DNA of 64,000 nt from Sphingomonas sp. 3P27F8 (GTDB lineage: Bacteria > Pseudomonadota > Alphaproteobacteria > Sphingomonadales > Sphingomonadaceae). Below, piece after piece: positions 38,751 to 48,937 of this stretch. The notes beneath the pieces are model-generated. The model searched no databases. It saw only the letters and a program-made list of their open reading frames with translations, and was not told the DNA's origin. A program made the position numbers and the translations under genes. Every line of letters starts with the position of its first letter. Within the stretch, counting starts at the first letter, position 1. The DNA is taken from assembly GCF_005502745.1 (NCBI RefSeq), contig NZ_SCNL01000004.1:186001-250000 (forward strand). Direction: 5' to 3'.

Positions 38751-38849
38751 ATCCCCGTTCTCCTGCACGAACTGACGGGCGTGAAAGCAGGCACTTTATC
38801 GGCAGCGCGTGCCCGCGCGATCTCACAAGCGACTGAAAATATCGGCATG

Positions 38850-39227
38850 TCAGCGCGCGATCCCGGCCAGCGCAATGCCAGCAAGATTCTGAGCGCGACG
38901 CACATAGCGAGTATGCAGCGGAAGGAGTGCAGTGCCTATCTCCGTCAACTTCACGAAATGCTGGGCCGCCGCGCGCCTGCATTTCGCTGCTCCGCCAGCC
39001 TGACGGACAACGGCAAGCGAATCACCAAGGAAGACCGGGTCGGAGAGGCCAAGGTCCAGCGTGATCTCTACTGCGCGGATCAGCGCCAGCCATTCGGCGT
39101 CCATGCTTGTTCCGGGGCCGAGATCGCGCTGGATATATGTTTGTCCCCTAACCACCACAGCCGTCTCCATGCCGGCGGGCGCGGGGCGACAGCCGCCGTC
39201 GAAATAGACCTTCACGCTGCGTGGCAT
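38850..39227 (-). CDS. RNase-H-fold (RNase HI-like) protein
   Basis: 125 residues from ATG at 39225-39227 ([19 protein letters not shown]). The RNase H order is visible: Asp in YFDGG, Glu in [14 protein letters not shown], Asp in [10 protein letters not shown]. The fourth acidic position near the C-terminus, normally N..AD.LA, reads QNLAGIALA, so Asp is replaced by Gly. Nuclease activity is therefore uncertain. It overlaps the upstream pseudouridine synthase by 16 bases and is the last gene of that leftward chain. Confidence 0.72.
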   Translation of the reverse strand: MPRSVKVYFDGGCRPAPAGMETAVVVRGQTYIQRDLGPGTSMDAEWLALIRAVEITLDLGLSDPVFLGDSLAVVRQAGGAAKCRRAAAQHFVKLTEIGTALLPLHTRYVRRAQNLAGIALAGIAR

Positions 39228-39760
39228 CGCCACTCGCCCGGCGAGATGTCGTCGATCGCCCAGTCGCCAATGCTCCAGCGGATCAGGCGCAAGGTCGGAT
39301 GGCCCACGGCCGCCGTCATGCGGCGCACCTGGCGATTGCGCCCTTCGCGGATCGTCAGACTGATCCAGCAATCCGGTACGTTCTTGCGGACGCGGATCGG
39401 CGGGGTCCGCGGCCACAATTGCGGATCGTCCAGCCGCCCCGCCTCAGCGGGTCGCGTCAGGCCGTCCTTCAGGCGCACACCGCCGCGCAGCGCGTCCAGT
39501 GCCGCGTCGGTCACCTCGCCTTCGATCTGCACCAGATAGGTCTTTGGCAGTTTGAAGCGGGGATCGGCGATGCGCGCCTGCAACCGCCCGTCGTCAGTCA
39601 ACAACAACAACCCCTCGCTATCCCGATCGAGCCGCCCTGCCGGATAAACACCCGGCACATCGATAAAATCCGAAAGCGTACGGCGCGTTGATCCGGCGGC
39701 AGCGCGATCGGTGAACTGGCTCAGCACATCATAGGGCTTGTTGAATAAAATCAGCGTCAC
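39212..39760 (-). CDS. RluE-like 23S rRNA pseudouridine synthase
   Basis: 182 residues of the RsuA/RluE branch without an S4 domain. The start [15 protein letters not shown] and catalytic Asp45 in [17 protein letters not shown] are characteristic. [11 protein letters not shown], the central loop, and [17 protein letters not shown] complete the family pattern. E. coli RluE modifies U2457 of 23S rRNA; the same site here is inference. The GTG start overlaps the stop of the FAD protein gene (GTGA). Confidence 0.88.
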   Translation of the reverse strand: MTLILFNKPYDVLSQFTDRAAAGSTRRTLSDFIDVPGVYPAGRLDRDSEGLLLLTDDGRLQARIADPRFKLPKTYLVQIEGEVTDAALDALRGGVRLKDGLTRPAEAGRLDDPQLWPRTPPIRVRKNVPDCWISLTIREGRNRQVRRMTAAVGHPTLRLIRWSIGDWAIDDISPGEWRCHAA

Positions 39761-41370
39761 GGCATCATGCTCAACGCGACCGCCTCAGCGACTTTGATAC
39801 CATCGACCGCCGCCGAAAGGATGCCACCCGCATAACCCGCGCCCTCACCTGCCGGAAAAAGGCCTCGCGTATTGAGGCTCTGGAAATCCTCGCCGCGCGT
39901 AAACCGCACGGGCGAGGATGTTCGCGTCTCAACGCCGGTCATCACGACGTCCGGGTGGTCGTAGCCCGCGATCTGACGTCCGAAGACCGGTATAGCCTCA
40001 CGCATGGCTTCCACCGCAAAATCAGGCAGGCATTGCGCAAGATCGGCCGGCGTTACACCCGGTCGGTAAGATGGAACGACGCTGCCCAGCGATTCCGATG
40101 CCCGACCCGCGAGGAAATCGCCGACGCGCTGGGCGGGCGCGCGATAGTTTGATCCGCCCGCAACATAGGCGAGCGACTCCCAGTGCCGCTGGAACGCGAT
40201 GCCGGCGAGCGGATCGCCGGGGTAATCGCGGGCCGGATCGATCGCGACGACGAAGCCCGAATTGGCGTTACGCTCGTTACGCGAATACTGGCTCATTCCG
40301 TTGGTCGCGACGCGCCCTTCTTCCGATGTGGCGGCAACGACCGTGCCGCCCGGGCACATGCAGAAGCTGTAGACGGTGCGCCCGTTCCTGCAGTGATGGG
40401 AGATATGATATTCGGCAGCGCCCAGAATCGGATTGCCTGCATCCGCGCCAAAGCGCGAGCGATCGATCCACGATTGCGGATGCTCGATGCGCACCCCGAT
40501 CGAGAAGGGCTTGGCCTCCACATGCACGCCTGCCGAATGGAGCATGGCGAACGTGTCTCGCGCGCTGTGCCCTATCGCCAGTACAACGTGATCCGCCTCC
40601 AGATAAGTGCCATCACGAAGGTGCAGCCCCCGCACCCGCCGTTCGCCAGCGGCATCGGTCGCGATATCGATGCCGTCCACCTTGTTCTGCCAGCGATATT
40701 CGCCGCCAAGCCCCTCTATCGTCTCGCGCAGGCTTTCGACCATCGTCACCAGCCGGAAGGTGCCGATATGTGGATGAGCCTCGGTGAGGATCTCAGGCGG
40801 TGCGCCGGCCTTCACGAATTCGGTCAGCACCTTTCGATCCAGATGACGTGGGTCTTTGATCCGGCTGTAGAGCTTGCCATCGGAAAAGGTACCCGCACCA
40901 CCCTCCCCGAACTGCACGTTTGACTCGGGGTTCAGAACGCTCTTCCGCCAAAGCCCCCAGGTGTCCTTGGTCCGCTCGCGCACCACTTTGCCGCGATCGA
41001 CGATGATTGGCCGGAACCCCATCTGCGCGAGGATGAGGCCAGCGAACAGCCCACACGGCCCCGCACCGATTACCACCGGGCGCTTCGCGCCAACGGGCGC
41101 CTGGCCGACGAACCTGTAGCTGGTGTTGGGCGTCGGCTGGACATTGCGATCCTTGCGGAAGCGCGCGAGGACCGCAGTCTCGTCCTTCACATTCACGTCG
41201 ATCGAGTAGACGAGCTGAATATCGGTCTTATCGCGAGCATCGTGCGCTCGACGGGCGATGACGTGCCGCACCAGTTCGCGTGGAGTAATGCGAAGCCGCT
41301 TGCATATCGCGGCGGGCAGCGCCTCCGGCGGATGGTGCAGCGGCAGCCTCAGTTCGGTCAGGCGGAGCAT
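39757..41370 (-). CDS. FAD-dependent oxidoreductase (COG2509 type)
   Basis: 537 residues from ATG at 41368-41370, with GAGG seven bases upstream. The FAD dinucleotide-binding motif [20 protein letters not shown] lies near residue 105, unusually far in, after an N-terminal domain ([14 protein letters not shown]). [19 protein letters not shown] and the final [21 protein letters not shown] are marks of this conserved but poorly studied family. Reaction unknown. First gene of the chain with the RluE-like and RNase H-like genes. Confidence 0.85.
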   Translation of the reverse strand: MLRLTELRLPLHHPPEALPAAICKRLRITPRELVRHVIARRAHDARDKTDIQLVYSIDVNVKDETAVLARFRKDRNVQPTPNTSYRFVGQAPVGAKRPVVIGAGPCGLFAGLILAQMGFRPIIVDRGKVVRERTKDTWGLWRKSVLNPESNVQFGEGGAGTFSDGKLYSRIKDPRHLDRKVLTEFVKAGAPPEILTEAHPHIGTFRLVTMVESLRETIEGLGGEYRWQNKVDGIDIATDAAGERRVRGLHLRDGTYLEADHVVLAIGHSARDTFAMLHSAGVHVEAKPFSIGVRIEHPQSWIDRSRFGADAGNPILGAAEYHISHHCRNGRTVYSFCMCPGGTVVAATSEEGRVATNGMSQYSRNERNANSGFVVAIDPARDYPGDPLAGIAFQRHWESLAYVAGGSNYRAPAQRVGDFLAGRASESLGSVVPSYRPGVTPADLAQCLPDFAVEAMREAIPVFGRQIAGYDHPDVVMTGVETRTSSPVRFTRGEDFQSLNTRGLFPAGEGAGYAGGILSAAVDGIKVAEAVALSMMP

Positions 41371-41411
41371 TCGATCGCCTCTAGCCCGGCGGCGGCGGCG
41401 CGCCAATCACC

Positions 41412-41447
41412 TGCGGTGACAACCTGGATTTGCAGGCTATCACCGCA
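41412..41447. promoter_or_regulatory. nested dyad between FAD gene and kyn operon
   Basis: Outer arms TGCGGTGA (41412-41419) and TCACCGCA (41440-41447) are perfect. An inner pair, CCTG (41423-41426) and CAGG (41433-41436), lies symmetrically inside with 3-base spacers. The flanking genes are divergent, so a terminator is unlikely. A protein operator or structured 5' leader is more plausible; both are inference. Confidence 0.45.
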
Positions 41448-41579
41448 AACTCCTTACCCCTATCGGGCTTGACGCGAGGATGAAAAAGCGGCTTCCCGAT
41501 CTTCTGAACGCCGCGATCGGTACGCCTGGACGCCCATTCGGCGCCATCGGCGCTTCCGCCGGCACGACAAGGGCCATGC

Positions 41580-42773
41580 ATGACCGATTTCACCGCTACG
41601 AAAGCGCGTTTCCGGCTGCCCGAGGGCGTGATCTATCTCGACGGCAATTCGCTCGGGCCATTAGCGATTGGCGTCGAGGAACGTCTTGGACGAGTAGTTG
41701 CGGAGGAATGGGGCGGCGAGTTGATCCGGGCCTGGAACAGCGCCGGCTGGATGACACAGCCCACCCGCGTCGGCGATCGCATCGCAAGGCTGATCGGCGC
41801 GGAAAAAGGCAGCGTCGTGATGGGCGATACGCTTTCGATCAAGGTCTATCAAGCACTGGCCGCGGCGCTCGCAATGGTCCCGGATCGCCGCATCGTCCTG
41901 TCCGACAACGGGAATTTCCCCAGCGATCTTTATATCGCCGAGGGATTGCTGCGCTCACTTGGCCCTGATTACGTGTTGCAGATCGTAGAGCCCGAGGAAG
42001 TTGTCGATGCTATTGACGAGCGCGTCGCGGTGGTGATGCTGACCGAGGTGGATTACCGCACCGGGCGGCGTCACGACATGCCCGCGCTCACTCGGCAAGC
42101 GCATGCGAGCGGGGCGCGGGCGATATGGGATCTTGCACACTCGGCCGGCGCGCTGCCGGTGAACGTGGCTGCGGGTCGCGCGGATTTCGCGGTCGGCTGC
42201 ACGTACAAATATCTCAACGGTGGCCCCGGGGCGCCGGCTTTCATCTATGTCGCTCCGCGCCACGCCGATGCTGCGCTTCCCGCCTTGTCGGGATGGATGG
42301 GCCACGCCGCGCCCTTTGCGTTCGAACAGGGTTACAGGCCCGGTCCTGGCATTGAGCGAATGCGCGTCGGCACTCCACCGATCCTTGCCCTGGCCGCGCT
42401 AGATGCGGCGCTCGACGTTTGGGACGAGGTTCAGATAGCGGACGTCCGCTCCGCCTCGATTCGGCTGAGTGAGCGCTTCATCGCCGAGGTAGAATCGCGC
42501 TGCCCGGCGCTGTCGCTAGCCTCCCCCCGCGATCCGGCCCAGCGCGGTAGCCAGGTATCGTTCCGCCATCCCGACGGCTACGCAATTATGGGAGCCCTGA
42601 TCGCGCGCGGCGTGATCGGCGATTTTCGCGCGCCGGATATACTGCGCTTCGGCTTCGCGCCGCTCTATCTGGGCGAGGATGAGGTGATCGCGGCGGCGCG
42701 CGTCCTCGTCGATGTGCTCAATTCCAGGGCGTGGGACACATCCGACTTCAGAAGCAAAGGGCTCGTGACATGA
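41580..42773 (+). CDS. kynU: Kynureninase
   Basis: 397-residue PLP enzyme that cleaves kynurenine to anthranilate and alanine (or 3-hydroxykynurenine likewise). Start [20 protein letters not shown] is the family opening. [13 protein letters not shown] precedes the PLP lysine, about residue 210, in [21 protein letters not shown] lies six bases before the ATG. Its stop overlaps kynA as ATGA. A kynB-type formamidase is not adjacent. Confidence 0.95.
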   Translation: MTDFTATKARFRLPEGVIYLDGNSLGPLAIGVEERLGRVVAEEWGGELIRAWNSAGWMTQPTRVGDRIARLIGAEKGSVVMGDTLSIKVYQALAAALAMVPDRRIVLSDNGNFPSDLYIAEGLLRSLGPDYVLQIVEPEEVVDAIDERVAVVMLTEVDYRTGRRHDMPALTRQAHASGARAIWDLAHSAGALPVNVAAGRADFAVGCTYKYLNGGPGAPAFIYVAPRHADAALPALSGWMGHAAPFAFEQGYRPGPGIERMRVGTPPILALAALDAALDVWDEVQIADVRSASIRLSERFIAEVESRCPALSLASPRDPAQRGSQVSFRHPDGYAIMGALIARGVIGDFRAPDILRFGFAPLYLGEDEVIAAARVLVDVLNSRAWDTSDFRSKGLVT

Positions 42774-43588
42774 CCGATTCAGCGCCGGGCGCTCGAACAG
42801 ATTTCACCGCCACCATGGCCTACGGCGATTATCTGCGCCTCGATCGGTTGCTCGACGCGCAGACCCCCCTGTCGAACGCGCACGACGAACTGCTGTTCAT
42901 CATTCAGCACCAGACATCCGAGCTGTGGATGAAGCTGGCGATCGCTGAAATTCGCGCCGCGATTGAGGCGCTCAGAGCGGATCGCCTGCCCGTGGCTTTC
43001 AAGATGCTGACCCGCGTTGCGCGCATATTCGAGCAGCTCAATGGTGCCTGGGACGTACTGCGCACGATGACGCCCAGCGAATATACCGAATTTCGCGAAA
43101 CGCTGGGTGCGTCGTCCGGCTTCCAGTCCTTTCAGTACCGCGCGATAGAGTTCCTCGTCGGCAACCGCAACGCGGCCATGCTGAAGCCTCACGCGCATCG
43201 CGCCGAAGCGGTCGCCGCGCTCGATGCGATCCTGGGGGGGGCGAGTTTGTATGACGAAGCGATAATAGCGCTGGAACGCCACGGCATCGCGACCGGCGAG
43301 CCGCGACGTGACTGGCGCCAGCAACGCGTGGAGAGCGACAGCGTCACCGCCGCATGGAAGGTCGTCTATCAGAATCCCGAAGCACATTGGCAGCTTTACG
43401 AACTCGCCGAGAAGCTGGTCGATTTCGAGGATTATTTCCGCCGCTGGCGGTTCAATCACGTCACGACGGTAGAGCGGGTCATCGGCTTCAAGCGCGGCAC
43501 CGGCGGCACTGCCGGGGTCAGCTATCTGCGCAAGATGCTCGACGTGCAGCTATTCCCGGAATTATGGCGGGTGCGGACCGAATTGTAG
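42770..43588 (+). CDS. kynA: Tryptophan 2,3-dioxygenase
   Basis: 272 residues from an ATG overlapping the kynU stop. This heme enzyme opens the indole ring of tryptophan to N-formylkynurenine. [16 protein letters not shown] is the family start; [19 protein letters not shown] holds the distal-pocket His and Phe side, and [20 protein letters not shown] with [13 protein letters not shown] includes the proximal His and substrate loop. Second gene of the operon, followed 159 bases later by the TonB receptor. Confidence 0.95.
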   Translation: MTDSAPGARTDFTATMAYGDYLRLDRLLDAQTPLSNAHDELLFIIQHQTSELWMKLAIAEIRAAIEALRADRLPVAFKMLTRVARIFEQLNGAWDVLRTMTPSEYTEFRETLGASSGFQSFQYRAIEFLVGNRNAAMLKPHAHRAEAVAALDAILGGASLYDEAIIALERHGIATGEPRRDWRQQRVESDSVTAAWKVVYQNPEAHWQLYELAEKLVDFEDYFRRWRFNHVTTVERVIGFKRGTGGTAGVSYLRKMLDVQLFPELWRVRTEL

Positions 43589-43747
43589 AGCCGGATCCCG
43601 GGCCTGAAACGGCCTTTCAATCACAACCGCCGCGCAAGATTTGTGAAAAACCCCGGCAAGGGGAGGCAAAGCCATCGATGCCAGCCGCGTGTACCACTTC
43701 CGTGACGGCAGGAGGCGAAAACAGCCTCGCCAGCGAGAGGAGGAACC

Positions 43748-45988
43748 ATGAGGGCCCATACCAAGAGGCTGCTGCTTGCCACGGCGATGATCGCCCCGTC
43801 GGCCGGATACGCCCAGACCAATCCCGCCCCCGCGACGGATCAATCCACAGCGGCGCAGGATGCGAGCACCGACATCGTCGTCACGGCGCTGCGCCGCGAG
43901 CAATCGATCATGACGGTGCCGCTCGCGATATCGGCGGTTTCGGGCGACGCGCTGACGACCAAGGGCGTCACCAACTCGGCGGACCTCGCCAGTGCGGTCC
44001 CCAATCTTCAGGTCAGCAGCCCCTATGGCAACACACAGCCGAATTTCTCGCTGCGCGGGATTTCGGTCGCGAACGAATATAATTCCAATCAGGCGTCACC
44101 GATCGGGGTCTATATCGACGACGTCTATATCGCGAACCGGACCGCCCACGGCATGGGCCTGTTCGATCTCGATCGCGTCGAGGTGCTGCGCGGGCCGCAG
44201 GGCACATTGTTTGGCCGGAACACCACCGGCGGAGCGATCAACTTCATCACCAAGGGGCCGTCGCTTTCCGGCAATCAGGGCTATGCCGAGGCGGGTTACG
44301 GCAATTTCAACACCTGGACCGCGCAGGCCGCGATCGAAACCACCATGGTCGACGACCAGCTGGGCCTGCGGCTGGCGGGAAATTTCGCGCATGGCGACGG
44401 GCAGATTAAGAACGTCTATCCCGGTGGCCTCGATCCGAACTCGCGCGATACGTTGCAGGGACGCGCGACGTTGCGGCTGCGCCCCGGGAACGGCCCGCTG
44501 GACATCAAGATAAAGATCTATGGCGGCCGCGATCGCGGCACCCAGGCCGCGGTCCAGGGCTTGTTGCCCTATCGCAGCGGGCTGGATTTCTTCCAGGTCA
44601 ACGAGAACCGGATCGGCCGCAACCGCACCGACGCCTATGGCATCTCCGCGAACATCGCCTACACGCTGTCCGACACGCTCACATTCACCTCGATCACGTC
44701 GCGCGACGGTGGCAGCCAGAACCTGCAACAGGCGGCGGACGGCTCCCCGCTCGACGTGCTCGATATCAACTGGCGCTCGAAATACGACCAGTTCAGCGAG
44801 GAGGCGCGGTTCAACTACGCCAGCGGCGGCCTGACGCTGGTGGGCGGCGGCTTTTACGGCTGGGACAAGGTGGTCACCGACAACACGTTCAACATCGGCT
44901 CGGCGCTCGGGCCGGGGGTGAACGGCGGCTTCTTCCAGCACTATCGACAGGAGCGGCGATCCTATGCGCTGTTCACGCAGGGCGATTACAAGCTGACGCC
45001 ACAACTCACGCTGACGCTCGGCGCACGCTACACCTGGGATCGGGCGCGATATGACGACGGCTATGCCTATCTGTTCGCCGGGAATGTCGGCGGCCCATTC
45101 CTGCCGCTCGCCACGACGGTGCCGTGCGCCGGCGTCGCCGGCACCTGCGCCTATGACCCGACCGCACGATACGCCATTCCGGGGCGCAACAACGCGCTGA
45201 CCGGCCGCGTTTCGCTCAGCTATCAGGCGGGCCGCACCTTGTTCTACGCCAGTTACAATCGCGGCTATCGTTCCGGCGCATTCAACGGCGGCGGATATAC
45301 CTCGTCCGCCGGCATCACCTTTATCAAGCCGGAGCGGATCAACGCCTATGAGATCGGCCTGAAGGGCCGTTATTTCGGCGCGCTCACGCTGTCTGCGGCC
45401 GGTTTCTATTACGACTATCAGAACCAGCAGGTGCAGGACACGCGCGCCGGGCCGGTATCCTTCCTCGTCAACGCGCCGAAATCGGAGGTTTATGGCGGCG
45501 AGGTTGAGGCGGTGCTCAAGGTCTCGCCGGCGCTGAACCTGAACGCGGCGCTGGGTTATCTCCACGCCAAATACAAGCAACTGACGCTTCAGGGCACCGT
45601 TCTCGACGGGAACGACCTGCCCTTCGCGCCGCGCTGGACAGCGCAGGGCGGCTTCGACCTGACCCTGCTGAACGACGGCAACAGCCGCCTGACGCTATCG
45701 CCAAACGTCGCTTATTTCTCGCGCCAGTATTTCAGCCCGTTCAACGCGGTAAACGCCGTCGGCTCGGCACAGGTGAACAGCGAGCTGCAACAGCCGGGCT
45801 ATGCGAAAGTCAACGCGACCGTCGCCTGGACGCTCGACAGGTTCACCATCAAGGCCTTCGCCAACAACATCTTCAACGCCCGCACCTATGCCTATGGCCT
45901 CGATCTGCGCGGCGCCGGCTTCCCGTACAATTTCCTCGTCCCCGCGGCGCCGCGGACCTACGGCGCTTCGGTACGGGTGAATTTCTGA
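43748..45988 (+). CDS. TonB-dependent outer membrane receptor
   Basis: 746 residues. Signal peptide RLLLATAMIAPSAGYAQ. A TonB box-like DIVVTALRRE opens the plug, followed by NFSLRGISVANEYN and DRVEVLRGPQGTLFGRNTTG. The 22-strand barrel ends in ASVRVNF with the terminal aromatic residue. The broad family takes up siderophores, sugars, aromatics and terpenoids. GAGGAGG lies just before the ATG. Its stop shares one base with the P450 start, which ties uptake to oxidation. Confidence 0.94.
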   Translation: MRAHTKRLLLATAMIAPSAGYAQTNPAPATDQSTAAQDASTDIVVTALRREQSIMTVPLAISAVSGDALTTKGVTNSADLASAVPNLQVSSPYGNTQPNFSLRGISVANEYNSNQASPIGVYIDDVYIANRTAHGMGLFDLDRVEVLRGPQGTLFGRNTTGGAINFITKGPSLSGNQGYAEAGYGNFNTWTAQAAIETTMVDDQLGLRLAGNFAHGDGQIKNVYPGGLDPNSRDTLQGRATLRLRPGNGPLDIKIKIYGGRDRGTQAAVQGLLPYRSGLDFFQVNENRIGRNRTDAYGISANIAYTLSDTLTFTSITSRDGGSQNLQQAADGSPLDVLDINWRSKYDQFSEEARFNYASGGLTLVGGGFYGWDKVVTDNTFNIGSALGPGVNGGFFQHYRQERRSYALFTQGDYKLTPQLTLTLGARYTWDRARYDDGYAYLFAGNVGGPFLPLATTVPCAGVAGTCAYDPTARYAIPGRNNALTGRVSLSYQAGRTLFYASYNRGYRSGAFNGGGYTSSAGITFIKPERINAYEIGLKGRYFGALTLSAAGFYYDYQNQQVQDTRAGPVSFLVNAPKSEVYGGEVEAVLKVSPALNLNAALGYLHAKYKQLTLQGTVLDGNDLPFAPRWTAQGGFDLTLLNDGNSRLTLSPNVAYFSRQYFSPFNAVNAVGSAQVNSELQQPGYAKVNATVAWTLDRFTIKAFANNIFNARTYAYGLDLRGAGFPYNFLVPAAPRTYGASVRVNF

Positions 45989-47217
45989 TGAGCCTGCGGG
46001 ATATTCCCGATCTGAAGGACCCCGCGCTTTACGAGCGCGGGGTGCCGTGGGAGGCATTCGCGAGGCTTCGCCGCGATGCGCCGGTACATTGGAACCCCGA
46101 GGCGGACGGGCCGGGCTTCTGGGCGCTGACGCGGCAGGCCGATATCGTCCAGGTATCGCGCCAGCCCCAGCTGTTCTCATCCGCGCACGAGAACGGTGGC
46201 CACCGGATTTTCAACGAGAACGAGGTGGGGCTGACCGGCGCGGGAGAAAGCGCGATCGGCATCCCGTTCATCTCGCGCGATCCGCCGATCCACACCCGCT
46301 ATCGCAAGTTCGTGATGCCGGCGCTTTCGCCGGTTCGCATGGAGGGGTTGGAGGCGCGTATCCGCGCGCGGGTCGAGAAGCTGGTCGATGCGATACCGCT
46401 CGGCGAGAAGGTCGATCTGGTGCCGGTGCTGGCGGCGCCGCTGCCGCTGCTGACGCTGGCGGAATTGCTCGGCATACCGGCCGACCTGTGGATCAAGCTC
46501 TACGACTGGACGAATGCCTTCGTCGGCGAGGACGATCCCGATTTCCGCCAGAGCCCCGCGGCGATGGCGCAGACGCTTGGCGAGTTCTTCGAATTCGCGC
46601 GCGGCCTGTTCGATGCCCGCCGCGCCGCGCCCTCACAGGACATCGCCTCGCTGCTCGTCAACGCCGAGATCGACGGAGCGCCGGTGCCGTTCGCGGATTT
46701 CGTGGGCAATCTGATCCTCGTGCTGGTCGGCGGCAACGAGACGACGCGCAATTCCCTGTCGCATACGGTCCGGGCGTTCGCCGAGCATCCCGATCAATGG
46801 CAACGGGTCCGTGCCGAGCGCGATGTGCTGCGCAAGGGCACGGCAGAAATGGTCAGGCACGCCAGCCCCGTGATGCACATGCGCCGGACCGCGACCGCCG
46901 ACACCGAAATCGCCGGCCAGCCGATCGCAAGGGGCGACAAAATAGTCCTGTGGTATATCGCGGCGAACCGCGACGAGGCCGTCTACGATCATCCCGATGC
47001 GTTCGATATCGCGCGTGGCGGGATCGCGCATGTCGGCTTCGGCAGCGGCCAGCATGTCTGCGTGGGATCGCGGCTGGCGGAGATGCAGTTGCGGGTGGCG
47101 TTCGACATTCTCGCCGAGCGTGTTACCTCGTTCGAAGTGACAGCGCCGCCGCGACGGTTCCGGTCGAACTTCATCAACGGCCTGAAGAACCTCGACGTCA
47201 TCATGCGGCCTGCCTGA
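45988..47217 (+). CDS. Cytochrome P450
   Basis: 409 residues, class I bacterial type without signal or fused reductase. The I-helix oxygen motif reads ILVLVGGNETTRNSL, the ExxR is EMVR, and the heme loop FGSGQHVCVGSRLA places the axial Cys near residue 358. Some resemblance to CYP124/125-like enzymes acting on hydrophobic substrates is my impression only. No ferredoxin or reductase gene is adjacent. Coupled to the receptor gene and followed 13 bases later by the AraC regulator. Confidence 0.95.
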   Translation: MSLRDIPDLKDPALYERGVPWEAFARLRRDAPVHWNPEADGPGFWALTRQADIVQVSRQPQLFSSAHENGGHRIFNENEVGLTGAGESAIGIPFISRDPPIHTRYRKFVMPALSPVRMEGLEARIRARVEKLVDAIPLGEKVDLVPVLAAPLPLLTLAELLGIPADLWIKLYDWTNAFVGEDDPDFRQSPAAMAQTLGEFFEFARGLFDARRAAPSQDIASLLVNAEIDGAPVPFADFVGNLILVLVGGNETTRNSLSHTVRAFAEHPDQWQRVRAERDVLRKGTAEMVRHASPVMHMRRTATADTEIAGQPIARGDKIVLWYIAANRDEAVYDHPDAFDIARGGIAHVGFGSGQHVCVGSRLAEMQLRVAFDILAERVTSFEVTAPPRRFRSNFINGLKNLDVIMRPA

Positions 47218-47230
47218 GAGGAGACGGCGG

Positions 47231-48097
47231 ATGGGCGAGACCTGGTCGAACGAGGCGATCATCTCCGACGTGCTGGGGCGCGGCGCGGATATCGAGCTTG
47301 GCGCCGCCGACAATGGCTGGCGGCTATCGCGCTGGCGGCAGTTCGTCGGCAGCTATGAGTTGCCGGCGCTGCCCGATCCCACGTTCGTCGTCCATATCGC
47401 CGGCAAGCCCAGGGTACACACCTGGGAACGCGACGGCTGGAGCGAAACCTCTTCGATCCCGGGCTGCGCGACGATCGTGCCGGCGGGCCGCCCGACCGGA
47501 TGGCTGGTGGATGGCGAGCTTGACGTGGTGACGCTCAGCATCTCGTCACGCGATCTGGATGCCGTGCCGATGCGCGATCAGTTTCAGCGGCTACGGTTCG
47601 CGTTCGCCGATCCACTCGGCGTGGCGCTTACCCGCCAGGTGCTGTCGGAACTCTATGCGCCGCAGACACCGGAGCGAAAGGTATATGTCTCCACGCTGGT
47701 GGATGCGCTGAAGGCTCATATGCTGCACGGCCCCGTGGCGGCCACCGGCGCGAGCTTTCCGACCTCCGACTTCTCCGCCTACCGCATCCACCACATCATG
47801 AACGCCGTGCTGGAGCAACCCGAGGCGGAGCACTCCCTGGAGGCGATGTCCGCCGAGGCGGGGCTGACGCCCTCGCACTTCTGCCGGATATTCAAGCGCG
47901 CCGTGGGCATCAGCCCGCACCAATATGTCATGAAGGCACGGCTCGATCGTGCGCAGGAACTGCTTACGGCCAGTGGCATGTCCGTCGCGCAGATCGCGGA
48001 GGCGCTCGGCTTTACCAGCCAGAGCCATTTCACGCGCGCTTTCCGCGCCTATTCCGGCCAGACACCCACGGCGTGGCGATCCGCGACGATGCAGTAA
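47231..48097 (+). CDS. AraC-family transcriptional regulator
   Basis: 288 residues. The N-terminal 170 residues form a cupin-like sensing part. The C-terminal AraC domain has both helix-turn-helices: LEAMSAEAGLTPSHFCRIFK and then SVAQIAEALGFTSQSHFTRA, with the PTAWR ending. Third gene of the receptor-P450 cassette, so a local regulator responding to the imported or oxidised compound is likely (inference). Confidence 0.92.
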   Translation: MGETWSNEAIISDVLGRGADIELGAADNGWRLSRWRQFVGSYELPALPDPTFVVHIAGKPRVHTWERDGWSETSSIPGCATIVPAGRPTGWLVDGELDVVTLSISSRDLDAVPMRDQFQRLRFAFADPLGVALTRQVLSELYAPQTPERKVYVSTLVDALKAHMLHGPVAATGASFPTSDFSAYRIHHIMNAVLEQPEAEHSLEAMSAEAGLTPSHFCRIFKRAVGISPHQYVMKARLDRAQELLTASGMSVAQIAEALGFTSQSHFTRAFRAYSGQTPTAWRSATMQ

Positions 48098-48184
48098 CCA
48101 CGCCAGCGAACAGCGGAAGCCACGCTTTTTCAAACGCGCGCAGATACTTAGCCCGACCCGCGCTCCACGACCCGGGACATGCCC

Positions 48185-48210
48185 GGAACAACGCCGAGAT
48201 CGCGTTCGTT
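48185..48210 (+). promoter_or_regulatory. EcfG-type general stress promoter (consensus)
   Basis: GGAAC at 48185-48189, 17 bases, CGTT at 48207-48210: an exact match to the alphaproteobacterial EcfG consensus. The coiled-coil protein gene begins 37 bases downstream. Assignment by motif. Confidence 0.75.
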
Positions 48211-48246
48211 CTGCGCCTCGATCCGGGGGATGTCGAGGAGTAGAAC

Positions 48247-48900
48247 ATGCGTCAATTCATGACGATCAATGCCGCCGCGCTGACGGCGCTCGCAATGATT
48301 TCAAGCGCGCCCGCCGCCGCCGAGGGCAAAGGTGATCGAGCCAAGATGGCGATCGCCGAGGCCCAGGGGAAGATCGATGCGCTCAACGCGATGGGCGCGA
48401 GCGGAGAAGTGCCACGGATGACGGCGGACGCCGCAGCGGCATTGCGCTCGGCCCAGGATGAACTGAGCGCGGGCCACAAGCAGGAAGCGATCGAGGCCGC
48501 GCACCGCGCCTCGCACACAGCCGACACGGCGATGGGCGTCGCACAGAAGGCGCGCGACCAGGCGGCCGCCGCGCGCCAGGCAGACACGGCCATCGCTGCG
48601 CAAGGCCAGATCGCGGCGGCACAGGATCAGGCCGCGGTAGCGCAGCAGCAGGCCGAAGTGGCGAATGCGCGCGCGGCCGGCGCAGAGCAGGCCGCCGCTT
48701 CCGCGGCCGCGGACGCCGCAGCGGCCCGCGCTGCTGCGACCGCGCCGCAACCCACGACGACGGTAACCACCGAAACCTCGCGCACGACCGCGGCGGCGCC
48801 GGCGAAGAAGCGTATCGTCCATCGCACCGTTCACCGCAGCACCGCCGCGCGACCGACGACGGTGACCGAAAAAACGACCACGACGGTCAGCCCGCAATAG
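48247..48900 (+). CDS. Periplasmic Ala/Gln-rich coiled-coil protein
   Basis: 217 residues. Signal peptide MRQFMTINAAALTALAMISS with an AAA cleavage region. A long Ala/Gln/Glu-rich coiled coil spans about 60-165 (AAQDQAAVAQQQAEVANARA), then a Thr/Ala/Arg tail (VHRTVHRSTAARP) that is basic. DUF4398 may be related, but I am not sure. GAGGAG precedes the ATG. A consensus EcfG promoter upstream suggests a general-stress envelope protein. Confidence 0.78.
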   Translation: MRQFMTINAAALTALAMISSAPAAAEGKGDRAKMAIAEAQGKIDALNAMGASGEVPRMTADAAAALRSAQDELSAGHKQEAIEAAHRASHTADTAMGVAQKARDQAAAARQADTAIAAQGQIAAAQDQAAVAQQQAEVANARAAGAEQAAASAAADAAAARAAATAPQPTTTVTTETSRTTAAAPAKKRIVHRTVHRSTAARPTTVTEKTTTTVSPQ

Positions 48901-48911
48901 CTCCATCGTTC

Positions 48912-48937
48912 AGGCCGGCGGCGTCCACCGCCGGCCT
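48912..48937 (+). terminator. hairpin terminator after the coiled-coil gene
   Basis: A perfect 10-bp G+C-rich stem (48912-48921 with 48928-48937) with a 6-base loop, 11 bases after the stop. The tail is CTCCCGCGCTTT rather than a clean U-run, so termination efficiency is unclear. Confidence 0.6.

Noticed and set aside
44096..45580. A 494-codon frame antisense to the first TonB receptor
   Set aside because: High G+C third positions leave long open antisense frames. Sequence is Arg/Val/Ala-rich without motif.
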